Source: Ewingella americana ATCC 33852
GTDB lineage: Bacteria > Pseudomonadota > Gammaproteobacteria > Enterobacterales > Enterobacteriaceae
Assembly: GCF_000735345.1 (NCBI RefSeq)
Contig: NZ_JMPJ01000065.1
Span: forward strand, 1-64,000
DNA length: 64,000 bases
Reading direction: 5' to 3'
Under the pieces are notes generated by a model, which did not search any database, had not been told where the DNA came from, and saw only the letters and a list, made by a program, of their open reading frames with translations. Below are positions 22,707 to 34,450 of the stretch, piece after piece. The position numbers and the translations under genes are program-made. Each line of letters starts with the position of its first letter. Position 1 is the first letter of the stretch.

Positions 22707-25133
22707 TTACCACGTTTTACCGATGTTAAATTGGAACTGTTCCGCTTTATCACCATCGTAATCTTTAATCGGACGTGCGTACGAGAACACCAATGGCCCT
22801 AATGGAGACTGCCATTGCAACGCCAGACCGGAAGAAACACGGAAGTTGTTCGGATCACTGTAGTCAGGAACGCCTGCTGCTTCAGTTTGCGCAGTGTTCT
22901 TCCAGTTAGTATCCCAAACAGTACCACCATCAACAAACACAGAAGTACGTACTGAGTTTGAGTATTTCTCACTGATAAACGGCGTCGGTACTACCAACTC
23001 AGCACTCAACACGGCCATGGCGTTACCGCCGACTGCATCGTCAGAGTTGTTAACAGCGCAATTGCTGTACGAGGTAGTACCCGCAGCACAGTTATAGTAT
23101 GCCGCTTTAGGACCGATGGTGTTCGAACGGAAACCACGAACGCTGCTTGAGCCACCCGCGTAGAAGTTGTCGTAGAACGGTACTTCTTTCCCGCCTAAGC
23201 CATCTGCATAACCCGCACGAGCACGACCCAGTAACACCCACTGACGGTCTTCACTCAGAGGGAAGTACGTCGTGGAGTCGAACGTAATTTTGTAGTACTC
23301 GTTGTCCGAACCTGGGACTGTCACTTTGCCGTTCAGGCTAGCTTTAGTACCAGAGGTCGGGAAGTAACCACGGTCAAGGTCGTTATAACCCCAACCCAGG
23401 TTCGCAAAGAAGTCGTTCGCGCTGAAGTCTGCATCAGACGTGGTATCAGTACCCACGGTGACTGGCGGGTTGATACCCACAGAGTTCAGGTAGCGGAACA
23501 TACTTACCTGCGGTTCCATATTGGACAGGTCGTTATGGACGTAATCCAGGCCCAAGCGCAATGAGTTGTTTTCATTGATTGGGAAGCCGAGCGTACTGCC
23601 TACACCATAGCTCTTGTTGGTATAGTCAGACAGGTCTGCGTTATCAGCTTTAAAGTCGTTATAGAAGATACGACCGCCCAAGCTCACACCGTCGACGGTG
23701 AAGTAAGGGTCGGTAACCGTGAATTCTGTATACGTCTGATAATCGTTTTTAGTTCCGCTAATGCCTACGGAATAACCAGAACCTAACCAGTTATCTTGTT
23801 GGACACCAACCTGGAAGCTCACGCCACTCTCGGTGCCGTAACCTACGCCAAAGTTAAAGGTACCGGTGTTACGCTCTTTAACTTTATAGACCACGTCGAC
23901 CTGATCTGGGGTACCCGGTACGCGTTGAGTATCAACATCAACGGTATCGAAATAGCCTAGACGGTTAAGACGCTCTTTGCCTTTATCAACCAGATCATTA
24001 CCCAGCCACGCACCTTCCATCTGACGCATTTCACGGCGCAAGACGCTGTCTTTACTGGTGTCGTTACCTTCGAAGCGAATGTGACGCACATAGAAACGGT
24101 TACCCGCATCTACGCTGACGTGCAGCTTAACGGTTTTATCCGCGTCATTGATTTCAGGCTGAGTTTGAACGCGCGGGTAAGCGTAACCATAACGGCCCAA
24201 CATCTGTTTGATGTCGTTTTCCATTTTGGTGACTTTAGCGCCGTTATACAGCTCGCCTTTGTCGATCTTAGTCAGGCTTTCAACTTCGGCAGAGTGACCG
24301 GCCATATTGCCGTTAACTTCAACGCCTGAAAGCTTGTACTGATCGCCTTCAGTGATGTTAAGGGTAATATAAATGCCTTTCTTATCTGGCGTCAGGCTGA
24401 CCTGAGTCGAATCGATGTTGAAACGGGCGTAACCGCGATCCAGATAGAAGCTGCGCAGGGTTTCAAGGTCACCCGCCAGTTTTTGCTTCTGGTATTTGCG
24501 ATCGCCGACCACGTTCCACCATGGCACTTCGTCACGCAGCTGGAATCGAGCAATCAGCTCATCCGTGCTGAACGCGTGGTTACCGACGATGTTGATCTGC
24601 TGAATTTTTGCAGACACACCTTCGGTGAAGACCAATTTCAAATCGACGCGGTTACGCGGCAAAGGCGTAACAACGGCCTTCACTGACGCGCTGTATTTAC
24701 CGACGCTGTAGTAGAAATCTTCGAGACCTTTCTCGATGCTGGTAAGAGTTGTTCGATCAAGCGCTTCGCCAACCCGGACGCCAGAAGCCTCCAGGTTCTC
24801 TTTCAGCATGTCATCTTTCACAGACTTGTTGCCTGAGAAAGTGATGCTGGCGATTGTAGGACGCTCTTTGACCTGAACAATCAAGGTGTCACCATCACGC
24901 AGAACGCGAACGTCCTCAAAGTTGCCAGTGGCAAACAATGCGCGAATAGTATTACTGATGTCGTCGTCAGTGATGGTATCACCAACGCGAACCGGCATAT
25001 TGAGTAACGCCGCACCGACGGCAACTCGCTGCAGGCCTTCGAAATGAATGTCCTTCACCACGAAACCATCTGCACCGTATACGGTGGCGCTGCCAAACAG
25101 CAGCGACGCTATGAGCAACTTTTTGATCGCCAT
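22707..25133 (-). CDS. bamA: Outer-membrane protein assembly factor BamA
   Basis: BamA is the essential core of the BAM complex that inserts beta-barrel proteins. The 808-residue precursor has a signal peptide ending ATVYG before [13 protein letters not shown]. Five POTRA domains span roughly 22-420 and a 16-stranded barrel follows. The loop-6 VRGF motif is visible in [16 protein letters not shown]. The last strand ends FQFNIGKTW with a C-terminal Trp. A Cys pair lies in the loop [15 protein letters not shown], like the disulfide loop in E. coli BamA. rseP is upstream and skp downstream. Confidence 0.98.
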   Translation of the reverse strand: MAIKKLLIASLLFGSATVYGADGFVVKDIHFEGLQRVAVGAALLNMPVRVGDTITDDDISNTIRALFATGNFEDVRVLRDGDTLIVQVKERPTIASITFSGNKSVKDDMLKENLEASGVRVGEALDRTTLTSIEKGLEDFYYSVGKYSASVKAVVTPLPRNRVDLKLVFTEGVSAKIQQINIVGNHAFSTDELIARFQLRDEVPWWNVVGDRKYQKQKLAGDLETLRSFYLDRGYARFNIDSTQVSLTPDKKGIYITLNITEGDQYKLSGVEVNGNMAGHSAEVESLTKIDKGELYNGAKVTKMENDIKQMLGRYGYAYPRVQTQPEINDADKTVKLHVSVDAGNRFYVRHIRFEGNDTSKDSVLRREMRQMEGAWLGNDLVDKGKERLNRLGYFDTVDVDTQRVPGTPDQVDVVYKVKERNTGTFNFGVGYGTESGVSFQVGVQQDNWLGSGYSVGISGTKNDYQTYTEFTVTDPYFTVDGVSLGGRIFYNDFKADNADLSDYTNKSYGVGSTLGFPINENNSLRLGLDYVHNDLSNMEPQVSMFRYLNSVGINPPVTVGTDTTSDADFSANDFFANLGWGYNDLDRGYFPTSGTKASLNGKVTVPGSDNEYYKITFDSTTYFPLSEDRQWVLLGRARAGYADGLGGKEVPFYDNFYAGGSSSVRGFRSNTIGPKAAYYNCAAGTTSYSNCAVNNSDDAVGGNAMAVLSAELVVPTPFISEKYSNSVRTSVFVDGGTVWDTNWKNTAQTEAAGVPDYSDPNNFRVSSGLALQWQSPLGPLVFSYARPIKDYDGDKAEQFQFNIGKTW

Positions 25134-25169
25134 CGTTGTTATGCGTTCTTCCTAACCTAATCCCCAGCC

Positions 25170-26525
25170 TTAAAGACGGGAGAAATCATTGAAAAGTGCA
25201 AGCCCCATTACCATCACCAGCACTATCGCGCCGATACGGTAACTGAAGTTTTGAACTCGCTCGGAAACTGGCCCACCCTTTAGCTTCTCGATAGCCAAGA
25301 ACACCAGGTGTCCACCATCTAACACTGGCAACGGAAAAAGGTTCACGATACCGAGATTGACACTGATAAGTGCCAAAAACATCAGGTAGTACACTAAACC
25401 ATATTCCGCCGACATTCCTGCTCCCTGTGCGATTGAAATTGGACCACTCAGGTTATTCAGCTTAACGTCGCCAGTTATTAACTTACCCAGCATGTTTACC
25501 GTGAGCTTCATCAGCTGCCAGGTTTTATCCCCGGCCTCATAGAATGCAACAAACGGCCCATACTGACGGATAGTCTTGTACTCATCAGGCAGTGGTATAA
25601 CTTTGGGCACCACTCCGGCAAATCCTTGTTCCTTACCCTTGCCCACCGACTTAGTGTCCGGAGTCAGTGTGATATCAACCGATGAACCTGCGCGCTCGAC
25701 TTCTAACGCGATAGGCTTGCCCGGGTTATCACGAACCTGCATGGCAAAAGTACGCCAATTCGCCAAAACTTGACCATCGACTTTAACGATCCTGTCACCA
25801 GCTTGCAAACCGGCTTTCTGAGCTGCCGAATCGGTTTGCACTTCTGCGAGCACAGATTCTATCTGTGGGCCGCGAGGAATAATACCCAGCGCGACAACGG
25901 GATCTTGCTTTTCGGGGTCAAACCGCCATTGTGTTAAATCTAACTTTTTCTCAACGACTTCAGATGCACCGAATTGTGAGACACCTAAAGTTGTCTGATT
26001 GTTTCCGATTTCACCAATTAAAGACAAACGAACTGAATCCCAATCAGGCGTTTCGATGCCATCGATTGACTTAAGTTCCATGCCAGGAGAAATATTCGAT
26101 TGTGCCGCAATCGATTGTGGGGTGACTTCACCCACCACCGGACGCACGGCTGGGACGCCGATAATAAACACCAGCCAGTAGGCGAATACGGCGAAAATGA
26201 AGTTAGCAATCGGCCCTGCGCTGATGATGGCGGCGCGCTGCCAAACGGTTTTGCTATTGAATGACTGATGACGCAGTTCGTCAGGAACGGTTTCGTTACG
26301 CTCATCGAGCATTTTAACGTAACCGCCAAGGGGAATGACGGCGAGAACGTACTCGGTCCCGTGTTTATCGGTGCGGCGCCATAACGTGCGGCCAAAACCC
26401 ACGGAGAAACGCTGAACGTAAACGCCACAACGACGAGCAACCCAGAAATGGCCAAATTCGTGCACGGTGATTAGCACCCCCAGTGCAACGATAAAGGCGG
26501 CCAAACTCCAGAGTATGTTCATCAT
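25170..26525 (-). CDS. rseP: Site-2 intramembrane metalloprotease RseP
   Basis: RseP makes the second cut in the anti-sigma factor RseA and so releases sigma-E; it also clears signal peptides. The 451-residue protein has HEFGH at 22-26 in the first membrane helix. The second metal motif is in [16 protein letters not shown]. Two periplasmic PDZ domains (about 120-310) include [21 protein letters not shown] second ATG follows at once, so the start could be one codon later. It is placed between cdsA and bamA, as in E. coli. Confidence 0.97.
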   Translation of the reverse strand: MMNILWSLAAFIVALGVLITVHEFGHFWVARRCGVYVQRFSVGFGRTLWRRTDKHGTEYVLAVIPLGGYVKMLDERNETVPDELRHQSFNSKTVWQRAAIISAGPIANFIFAVFAYWLVFIIGVPAVRPVVGEVTPQSIAAQSNISPGMELKSIDGIETPDWDSVRLSLIGEIGNNQTTLGVSQFGASEVVEKKLDLTQWRFDPEKQDPVVALGIIPRGPQIESVLAEVQTDSAAQKAGLQAGDRIVKVDGQVLANWRTFAMQVRDNPGKPIALEVERAGSSVDITLTPDTKSVGKGKEQGFAGVVPKVIPLPDEYKTIRQYGPFVAFYEAGDKTWQLMKLTVNMLGKLITGDVKLNNLSGPISIAQGAGMSAEYGLVYYLMFLALISVNLGIVNLFPLPVLDGGHLVFLAIEKLKGGPVSERVQNFSYRIGAIVLVMVMGLALFNDFSRL

Positions 26526-26566
26526 ATTCCTAACGATCCCTTAGAAGACATCCCGTCTCGGACGGA

Positions 26567-27415
26567 TTAATAAACCAGCAGCATTAAGCATGCAAACACT
26601 GGCACTGCCGCAGTCAGGCTGTCGATACGATCCAGTATCCCACCATGACCCGGTATCAAGTTGCCACTGTCTTTAATCCCCGCCTCGCGCTTGAACATGC
26701 TTTCAGTTAGGTCGCCCAGCACCGAAGCCAGAGCAGCAATCACCGAACACACCAACAGCGTGACAGGAACAACATTTAACGGCGCATAACGCCCGAACAA
26801 CCAAGAAATCAGGGCCGAAGTGACCAGACCGCCGATAACGCCTTCCCATGTTTTACCAGGGGAAACTTTAGGAGCCAGCTTGTGCTTGCCGAACAACTTG
26901 CCGAACAGGTAAGCGCCGGAGTCGGCTCCCCAGACCAGCAGCATGACATACAGTAGCCACCATGCTCCAGTGTGATGATTTTCCGCGTAGCCGTACTGGC
27001 GCAGCGCCACCATACCCCAAAAGAAAGGAACAATGGTCAATAAACCGAAGGCCAAGCGCAATATGCGCGATCCGCGCCAAAATGAGGCAGATTTAGGGTA
27101 GAAAATAACCAGAACAAAGGCCGCAATCCACCATATCAGCGAAGCCCACAAGGAGCCGCTCACTTGAGGAAGGTAAATTGGCTGACGATAAGCTGGCATG
27201 CTTAGCATCATAGCAATAAGGACAAAGCCACAGAGCACAGCTAGCCAGATACGCTGACTGCGCGTCTTAAAGCCTGAAAGTTGCCCCCACTCCCACGCGG
27301 CCAACATACAGATGACTAACGCCACAATGGCAAAACCAAGAGGCGGCAGCATAAACAGTGCAGCGATAACAATGGGGATCAAAATCAACGCCGTGGCGAT
27401 GCGATACTTCAGCAA
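26567..27415 (-). CDS. cdsA: Phosphatidate cytidylyltransferase
   Basis: CdsA makes CDP-diacylglycerol from phosphatidate and CTP in the inner membrane, the branch point for all phospholipids. The 282-residue protein has about eight hydrophobic segments. The family signature is visible as KRE(A)GIKDSGNLIPGHGGILDRIDS near the C-terminus, preceded by SPGKTWEGVIGG. It starts 9 bases after uppS. Confidence 0.97.
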   Translation of the reverse strand: MLKYRIATALILIPIVIAALFMLPPLGFAIVALVICMLAAWEWGQLSGFKTRSQRIWLAVLCGFVLIAMMLSMPAYRQPIYLPQVSGSLWASLIWWIAAFVLVIFYPKSASFWRGSRILRLAFGLLTIVPFFWGMVALRQYGYAENHHTGAWWLLYVMLLVWGADSGAYLFGKLFGKHKLAPKVSPGKTWEGVIGGLVTSALISWLFGRYAPLNVVPVTLLVCSVIAALASVLGDLTESMFKREAGIKDSGNLIPGHGGILDRIDSLTAAVPVFACLMLLVY

Positions 27416-27424
27416 AAGTTCTCC

Positions 27425-28183
27425 CTAGGACGCATTGGCGCCAATAGGTGTAGTGCCCCCGAAGCGACGCTCGCGTTGTGCAAAAGCATTCAGCGCGCCT
27501 TCAAAGGTGTTTTCATCAAAATCAGGCCAGAGGACATCGGTAAAATAAAGTTCTGCATAGGCGATTTGCCACAGCAAAAAGTTACTAATACGGTGTTCCC
27601 CACCGGTTCTGATCACCAAATCGACGGGTGCCAACTCGCTCATACAGATAGTGCTGTTTAAGGCTTCTTCTGTGATCTGCTCTACCTGCAAAGAACCAGC
27701 TTCAACCTGACTCGCCAGTTTTTTCACGCCCTGGATAATATCCCATCGACCGCCGTAATTAGCAGCGATGTTAAGCGTAAGGCCGTCGTTATTTTCTGTA
27801 AGTGTTTCTGAACGACGGATCCTTTCTTGCAGACGCGCACTAAAGCGGCTGACATCACCTATGATTTTTAGCCTGACGTTATGCTTGTGCAGGCTTTTAA
27901 CTTCACTGTCCAGTGCACGTACGAACAGCTCCATCAAGGCTGAAACTTCCTGAGCAGGTCGGTTCCAGTTCTCACTACTAAAGGCATAAAGCGTCAGCGC
28001 GTTAAGCTGGTGATTAGCCGCAAAGCTTACTGCTTTACGGACAGATTTCACCCCAGCTTTATGGCCGAAAACGCGCATTTTCCCCTGAAGTTTCGCCCAG
28101 CGACCATTGCCATCCATAATAATGGCAACATGGCGTGGCATTGCGCAAGGCGCGTCAGATATCTGTTGCTTTTCGAGGGACAT
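27425..28183 (-). CDS. ispU: Undecaprenyl diphosphate synthase
   Basis: IspU (UppS) adds eight isoprene units in cis to farnesyl diphosphate to make the C55 lipid carrier for peptidoglycan and O-antigen. The 252-residue protein has the catalytic Asp (D24) in [13 protein letters not shown] and the conserved [14 protein letters not shown]. The C-terminal [25 protein letters not shown] motif is intact. It lies between dxr, which starts the isoprenoid pathway, and cdsA. Confidence 0.97.
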   Translation of the reverse strand: MSLEKQQISDAPCAMPRHVAIIMDGNGRWAKLQGKMRVFGHKAGVKSVRKAVSFAANHQLNALTLYAFSSENWNRPAQEVSALMELFVRALDSEVKSLHKHNVRLKIIGDVSRFSARLQERIRRSETLTENNDGLTLNIAANYGGRWDIIQGVKKLASQVEAGSLQVEQITEEALNSTICMSELAPVDLVIRTGGEHRISNFLLWQIAYAELYFTDVLWPDFDENTFEGALNAFAQRERRFGGTTPIGANAS

Positions 28184-28249
28184 AACGCGTACTCATTTCC
28201 TTATTAGGACAGAACTATGTTAACTGACCGCCAGCGTATTTCTATGCGC

Positions 28250-28281
28250 AAAAAAGCCGTGTTCCTGTTCAGGCACGGCTT
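28250..28281 (-). terminator. Terminator after dxr
   Basis: On the minus strand AAGCCGTGC (28281-28273) pairs with CACGGCT (28261-28255) and ends in TTTTTT (28255-28250). It lies in the 228-base space between dxr and uppS, so uppS probably has a promoter further downstream or is fed by readthrough. Confidence 0.8.
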
Positions 28282-28411
28282 GCCCTGACTGTTTACCGTT
28301 TTTATCGAGTAAGCGGATTCAGGTATCAGCACTGAAGGCGCAGTCAGGTGGCGCAGACTATATCATTTCAATGTGATGCGAACAAATTACCGCACGGCCC
28401 TACTGGCAACA

Positions 28412-29608
28412 TCATAACGCAAAAGTTTGCAATTTCTGGTGAGCTGACGCACGCGCCGCGCGGTCAATTTCTAATACTTCTTCAACAGATTGCGGTTCGT
28501 TCGCCACCGATTGCTGCATAACTTCGCGATTTATGTTGGCAATGTCGGTAAAGCGGATGTGCCCGGCGAGGAATGCGGCGACCGAAACTTCATTGGCCGC
28601 GTTCAATGCCGTGGTGGCAGCCTGCCCCGTCCGGCTGGCTTCAATCGCCAGTTGCAGACACGGATAGCGGGTAAAATCAGGCTCGCAGAAGGTCAAGGCA
28701 CCGATTCGGCAGAAATCTAAGGCTTCTACGCCGGAATCGACACGATTTGGATAAGCCATGGCGTGGGAGATTGGCGTGCGCATGTCCGGCGAGCCGAGCT
28801 GCGCCAGAACGCTGCCATCGTGGTAGCGGACCATCGAGTGGATCACCGATTGCGGATGGATAATCACTTCCATCTGCTCGGCAGAGGCGTTAAACAGCCA
28901 GCGGGCTTCGATGTACTCAAGACCCTTGTTCATCATGGTGGCGGAATCGACAGAAATCTTACGCCCCATCGACCAGTTCGGGTGCGCACAGGCTTGGTCT
29001 GGCGTGACCTGAGCAAAATCCGCTAACGGCAATTCGCGGAACGGGCCACCGGAGCCGGTGAGGATAATGCGCGATACGCCATTCTCTTCCAACGAGGCGT
29101 AGCCAAGCTGCTGCTGAACACGCTCTGGCAGGCTCTGGAAAATCGCATTGTGCTCGCTATCAATTGGCAGAAGCTGAGTACGGCTTTGACGCACGGCATC
29201 CATGAAGATGCGCCCGCAGGTGATCAGCGACTCTTTATTGGCCAGCAAAACCTGTTTGCGCGCTTTGACCGCGGCAAGAGTAGGCAACAGACCGGCTGCG
29301 CCAACAATGGCGGACATGACCTGATCAACTTCATCCAGAGCAGAAAGCTCACAAGACGCTTTCTCGCCAGACAGCACCTCGGTTTTGATTCCTTGCTCGG
29401 CAAGTAGGATCCGCAATGCTTTGGCAGAAGTTTCATCAGCCATTGAGGCAAAACGAGGTTGGAATTCAATACATTGCTGCGCCATGACTTCCACGTTTTT
29501 ACCGGCAACCAGTGCAGTTACCTTGAAATCTTGTGGGTTAGCGCGAACGACCGCGAGGGTACTGCTGCCGACAGAGCCTGTCGAACCAAGGATGGTAAGT
29601 TGTTTCAT
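28412..29608 (-). CDS. dxr: 1-deoxy-D-xylulose 5-phosphate reductoisomerase
   Basis: Dxr (IspC) converts DXP to MEP, the committed step of the methylerythritol phosphate pathway and the target of fosmidomycin. The start at [18 protein letters not shown] gives 398 residues, exactly the family length; an upstream start at 29719 adds 37 unmatched residues. The NADPH motif GSTGSVGSS is at 7-15. [13 protein letters not shown] holds metal ligands, and [22 protein letters not shown] is the active-site loop. Confidence 0.96.
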   Translation of the reverse strand: MKQLTILGSTGSVGSSTLAVVRANPQDFKVTALVAGKNVEVMAQQCIEFQPRFASMADETSAKALRILLAEQGIKTEVLSGEKASCELSALDEVDQVMSAIVGAAGLLPTLAAVKARKQVLLANKESLITCGRIFMDAVRQSRTQLLPIDSEHNAIFQSLPERVQQQLGYASLEENGVSRIILTGSGGPFRELPLADFAQVTPDQACAHPNWSMGRKISVDSATMMNKGLEYIEARWLFNASAEQMEVIIHPQSVIHSMVRYHDGSVLAQLGSPDMRTPISHAMAYPNRVDSGVEALDFCRIGALTFCEPDFTRYPCLQLAIEASRTGQAATTALNAANEVSVAAFLAGHIRFTDIANINREVMQQSVANEPQSVEEVLEIDRAARASAHQKLQTFAL

Positions 29609-29725
29609 GAAAATACCCGGAAGAACCAGTGCATGATCGCAATGCGCATTAGTCTGAAACCTCTTTAACGGCTTGTCTATGAGATTTAAACGGCAGGTGA
29701 AAAAAGAGAGCGACCACAAAAAATA

Positions 29726-29747
29726 AAGCGCCGCAAAGGCGGCGCTT
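29726..29747 (-). terminator. Terminator after frr
   Basis: AAGCGCCGC (29747-29739 on the minus strand) pairs with GCGGCGCTT (29734-29726) around a 4-base loop and is followed by TATTTTTT. Confidence 0.9.
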
Positions 29748-29767
29748 GGAGGAAAACAAATTGCGGA

Positions 29768-30325
29768 TTAGAAATCCATCAACTCGGTTTCTTTCTCGGC
29801 TAATGCTGCATCAACTTTCTTGATGAACATGTCAGTCATTTTCTGAATTTCGTCTTGAGAACGACGATCTTCGTCTTCGCTGATCTCTTTATCTTTCAGC
29901 AAAGCTTTGGTTTTGTCGTTAGCATCACGGCGCACGTTTCGCACGGAAACGCGGCCTTGCTCAGCTTCTGAACGCACAACTTTGATCAAGTCTTTACGAC
30001 GTTCTTCAGTCAGCGCTGGCAGTGGAACGCGGATAGTTGCGCCAGCAGAAGATGGGTTAAGACCCAAATCAGAGGTCATGATGGCTTTTTCAACAGCAGC
30101 GCTCACGGTGCGGTCAAACACGGAGATAGCCAGAGTACGGGAATCTTCAACCGTTACCTGAGCTAACTGACGCAGTGGCGTAGAAGAGCCGTAGTAGTCG
30201 ACCATGATGCCATCGAGGATACCCGGTGAAGCACGGCCAGTACGGATTTTGCTGATATGGTTTTTGAATGCTTCAACGCATTTTTCCATGCGGATTTCAG
30301 CATCTTTTTTAATGTCGTTAATCAC
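29768..30325 (-). CDS. frr: Ribosome recycling factor
   Basis: RRF, with EF-G, splits the post-termination ribosome. The 185-residue length is exact for the family. It has the long three-helix domain and the small beta/alpha domain, with [22 protein letters not shown] and [25 protein letters not shown] strong terminator follows. It lies 124 bases after pyrH. Confidence 0.98.
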   Translation of the reverse strand: MINDIKKDAEIRMEKCVEAFKNHISKIRTGRASPGILDGIMVDYYGSSTPLRQLAQVTVEDSRTLAISVFDRTVSAAVEKAIMTSDLGLNPSSAGATIRVPLPALTEERRKDLIKVVRSEAEQGRVSVRNVRRDANDKTKALLKDKEISEDEDRRSQDEIQKMTDMFIKKVDAALAEKETELMDF

Positions 30326-30449
30326 GTTGCGAACCCTTAAGAACTGGTTACTTGGCAGACCATAGCATTAGTATAGTCCGTGAATACTCATGCCAGCCAA
30401 GGCTGGCAAACTTGCTTATGAATCTCTTGCCAGCAGTGGCAGGGGAAGA

Positions 30450-31181
30450 TTATTCGCCGCGAGAAATCAGCGTACCTTCGTTTTCACCCATCACTACGCG
30501 GCGCAGTGCGCCCGGCTTATTCATATTGAAGACGCGAATTGGCAAGTTGTGATCGCGAGCCAGCGTAAAGGCTGCCAGGTCCATCACTTTCAATTCTTGC
30601 TCAAGCACTTCTTGGTAAGTCAGTTGTTCGTACAGCGTGGCGTCTGGGTTTTTCACTGGATCAGCAGAGTAAACGCCATCAACTTTGGTCGCTTTCAACA
30701 CGACGTCGGCTTCGATTTCGATACCGCGCAGGCAGGCTGCTGAGTCAGTAGTGAAGAAAGGATTGCCGGTACCCGCAGAGAAAATCACCACGCGGTTGTG
30801 ACGCAGCAGGCTGATAGCCTCGGCCCAGCTGTAGTTGTCACACACGCCGTTCAGCGGAATAGCGGACATCAGGCGAGCGTTCACATAGGCACGGTGTAAT
30901 GCATCCCGCATTGCCAGACCATTCATAACCGTAGCCAGCATACCCATGTGGTCGCCCACAACGCGGTTCATACCGGCTTGTGCCAGACCTGCACCACGGA
31001 ACAGGTTCCCACCGCCAATTACCACACCGACCTGAATGCCGAGCTCAACCAGCTCTTTGACTTCCTGAGCCATGCGATCCAAAACGCTTGCATCGATACC
31101 AAATCCTTCGCTGCCTTGCAGGGCTTCGCCACTGAGTTTTAGCAGGATACGCTGATAAACGGGTTTCGCATTGGTAGCCAT
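30450..31181 (-). CDS. pyrH: Uridylate kinase
   Basis: PyrH phosphorylates UMP to UDP and is allosterically controlled by GTP and UTP. The start at [21 protein letters not shown] gives 243 residues (E. coli 241); the earlier start at 31202 adds seven residues. The amino-acid-kinase motifs [32 protein letters not shown] and KATKVDGVY are all intact. Confidence 0.97.
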   Translation of the reverse strand: MATNAKPVYQRILLKLSGEALQGSEGFGIDASVLDRMAQEVKELVELGIQVGVVIGGGNLFRGAGLAQAGMNRVVGDHMGMLATVMNGLAMRDALHRAYVNARLMSAIPLNGVCDNYSWAEAISLLRHNRVVIFSAGTGNPFFTTDSAACLRGIEIEADVVLKATKVDGVYSADPVKNPDATLYEQLTYQEVLEQELKVMDLAAFTLARDHNLPIRVFNMNKPGALRRVVMGENEGTLISRGE

Positions 31182-31291
31182 GGTGTCTGTCCTAAGAAGC
31201 AATAAGTCGTAATGGGAATCAATCTATACATCATAGCGTTGTTATAAAGAGACAGCGCACAATGTTATTGGAATTTGGGGCTGGATAAAAC

Positions 31292-31316
31292 GGAACCGCC
31301 AGTGTTCAGCGGTTCC
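31292..31316 (-). terminator. Hairpin terminator between tsf and pyrH
   Basis: GGAACCGC (31316-31309 on the minus strand) pairs with GCGGTTCC (31299-31292), followed by GTTTTATCC. It closes the rpsB-tsf transcript; the T tract is modest, so some readthrough into pyrH is possible. Confidence 0.75.
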
Positions 31317-31338
31317 ATTTCAGAGCATCAACTACGAA

Positions 31339-32190
31339 TTAAGACTGTTTAGTCATTGCTGCAACTTCAGCAGCAAAGTCAGTCTCAACTTTAGCGATAC
31401 CTTCACCAACTTCGAAACGGATGAAGTTGATAACGTCAGCTTTGTGCTCTTTCAGCACTTCGCCAACAGATTTGCTTGGGTCGATAACGAAAGGCTGACC
31501 AGTCAGAGAAACTTCGCCGGTGAATTTCTTCATGCGGCCTTCAACCATTTTCTCTGCGATTTCTTTCGGCTTGCCAGACTGCATCGCGATGTCGAGCTGA
31601 ACTTGGTACTCTTTCTCTACCACTTCAGCAGACACGTCTTCTGGTTTAACGAATTCTGGCTTGCTTGCAGCGATGTGCATAGCAACTTGCTTAACCAGCT
31701 CGTCGTCAGCGCCTTTAGCAGCAACCAGAACGCCGATGCGAGCACCGTGCAGGTAGCTACCCAGAACTTCGCCTTCCAGAGAAGCAACGCGGCGAATATT
31801 GATGTTTTCACCGATTTTAGCAACCAGAGCGATACGCTCTTCTTCGAACTGAGCTTTCAGAACGTCAACGTCAGTGATTTTGCCAGCAACAGCGGCGTCC
31901 AACACTTTGTCAGCAAACGCTTGGAAACCAGCATCTTTAGCAACGAAGTCAGTCTGGCAGTTAACTTCCAGAATCACACCGTAGTTGCCTTCGATCTTAG
32001 TTTTGATCACGCCGTCAGCAGCAACGTTGCCTGCTTTCTTAGCAGCTTTGATCGCGCCAGATTTACGCATGTTTTCGATTGCCAGCTCGATGTCGCCTTC
32101 AGCTTCAACCAGAGCTTTCTTACAATCCATCATGCCAGCGCCCGTACGTTCGCGCAGTTCTTTTACCAGGGCAGCGGTAATATCAGCCAT
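31339..32190 (-). CDS. tsf: Elongation factor Ts
   Basis: EF-Ts exchanges GDP on EF-Tu. The start [19 protein letters not shown] gives 283 residues, the E. coli length; a start at 32250 would add 20 unmatched residues. The key TDF (80-82) in [14 protein letters not shown], which contacts EF-Tu, is intact. It is the second gene of rpsB-tsf, separated from rpsB by an attenuator hairpin and an ERIC element. Confidence 0.98.
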   Translation of the reverse strand: MADITAALVKELRERTGAGMMDCKKALVEAEGDIELAIENMRKSGAIKAAKKAGNVAADGVIKTKIEGNYGVILEVNCQTDFVAKDAGFQAFADKVLDAAVAGKITDVDVLKAQFEEERIALVAKIGENINIRRVASLEGEVLGSYLHGARIGVLVAAKGADDELVKQVAMHIAASKPEFVKPEDVSAEVVEKEYQVQLDIAMQSGKPKEIAEKMVEGRMKKFTGEVSLTGQPFVIDPSKSVGEVLKEHKADVINFIRFEVGEGIAKVETDFAAEVAAMTKQS

Positions 32191-32264
32191 TGTATTTTCC
32201 TCGGTTATCTCGCTGCAAAAGAGACTTTTGCGGTGAGATATTTCTCGCATTTAAGATAAGCAAA

Positions 32265-32284
32265 GGGGGCCAATAAAGGCCCCC
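32265..32284 (-). terminator. Attenuator hairpin between rpsB and tsf
   Basis: GGGGGCC (32284-32278 on the minus strand) pairs with GGCCCCC (32271-32265) around a 6-base A/T loop and is followed by only TTTG. Partial termination between rpsB and tsf is known in E. coli; this hairpin is the obvious candidate for that role here. Confidence 0.7.
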
Positions 32285-32320
32285 TAACCAACATATTCAA
32301 TACCTGGTTAATAAGGGCTC

Positions 32321-32447
32321 TATACCCATCATAGTTCGAATTGTTTGTGCGTTGGCTACGTTCGTTCACCCTAGTCACATAGTTATCTATGTTCCCAAGG
32401 ATTCTCTCTCTTGCCGCCTTCCTACAACTCGAACTCTTTAGGGTATA
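32321..32447. repeat. ERIC element (enterobacterial repetitive intergenic consensus), 127 bp
   Basis: The element is bounded by TATACCC (32321-32327) and GGGTATA (32441-32447), exactly 127 bp, the classical ERIC length. The core matches the reverse complement of the ERIC consensus, with TCACCCTAGTCAC and CCAAGGATTCTC flanking a central inverted part. Inner arms TTCGAATTG and CAACTCGAA also pair. It lies inside the rpsB-tsf transcript. I saw no second full copy in the window. Confidence 0.9.
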
Positions 32448-32464
32448 TATGGGAGCCTGTCTTA

Positions 32465-33561
<1,097 letters not shown>

Positions 33562-34359
33562 ATGGCAATTTCAATCAAAACCCCTCAAGACATCGAAAAA
33601 ATGCGCGTTGCTGGCCGTCTGGCTGCTGAAGTGCTGGAAATGATCGAACCTTACGTTAAGCCCGGCGTGAGCACTGGCGAATTAGACCGCATCTGTGCTG
33701 ATCACATTAATAATAAGCAGCAGGCCGTTTCCGCCTGTCTGAATTATCATGGCTTCCCGAAATCAGTCTGCATCTCGATTAACGAAGTGGTTTGCCACGG
33801 GATCCCAAGCGAAGACAAGATTCTGAAAGACGGCGATATCGTGAACATCGACGTGACCGTGATTAAAGACGGTTTCCACGGCGACACTTCCAAGATGTTC
33901 ATCGCCGGTAAACCGACCATTCTGGGCGAGCGCCTGTGCCGCATCACCCAAGAAAGCCTTTATTTGGCGCTGAAAATGGTTAAGCCGGGCATTCGCCTGC
34001 GCACGCTGGGTAAAGAGATCCAGAAATTCGTCGAAGCGGAAAACTTCTCCGTCGTTCGCGAGTACTGCGGCCACGGCATTGGCGAAGTGTTCCACGAAGA
34101 GCCACAGGTGTTGCACTATGATGCCGATGACGGCGGCGTGGTGCTGCAAGCTGGCATGGCATTCACCATCGAGCCTATGGTTAACGCCGGTGATTACCGC
34201 ATTCGCACCATGAAAGATGGCTGGACAGTAAAAACTAAAGATCGCAGCTTGTCGGCGCAATACGAGCATACTATTGTGGTCACCGAGAACGGTTGTGAAA
34301 TTATGACGCTGCGTAAAGATGACACCATCCCCAATATCATTACGCACGACCAGCAGTGA
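33562..34359 (+). CDS. map: Methionine aminopeptidase
   Basis: Map removes the N-terminal Met from nascent proteins. The 265-residue length matches type I enzymes (E. coli 264). Substrate His H79 lies in VVCHGIP. The metal ligands D97 and D108 lie in VNIDVTVIKDGFHGDTS, and the later His and Glu residues in EYCGHGIGEVFHEEP, FTIEPM and SAQYEHTIVV. It is divergent from rpsB, with a terminator before glnD. Confidence 0.98.
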   Translation: MAISIKTPQDIEKMRVAGRLAAEVLEMIEPYVKPGVSTGELDRICADHINNKQQAVSACLNYHGFPKSVCISINEVVCHGIPSEDKILKDGDIVNIDVTVIKDGFHGDTSKMFIAGKPTILGERLCRITQESLYLALKMVKPGIRLRTLGKEIQKFVEAENFSVVREYCGHGIGEVFHEEPQVLHYDADDGGVVLQAGMAFTIEPMVNAGDYRIRTMKDGWTVKTKDRSLSAQYEHTIVVTENGCEIMTLRKDDTIPNIITHDQQ

Positions 34360-34395
34360 TCCCCTTCTGAAGAAGGCGGTTTAAATCTGGTGATC

Positions 34396-34419
34396 AAGCC
34401 GACGCAAGTCGGCTTTTTT
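34396..34419 (+). terminator. Terminator after map
   Basis: AAGCCGAC (34396-34403) pairs with GTCGGCTT (34408-34415) around GCAA and ends in a T run to 34419. Confidence 0.88.
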
Positions 34420-34450
34420 GTCTCTTACTGTAAGAATGGGCTGCGCACAT

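Noticed and set aside
31444-32259. A 271-codon plus-strand frame antisense to tsf
   Set aside because: Low-complexity Phe/Asn/His-rich translation, no ribosome site, and complete overlap with EF-Ts.
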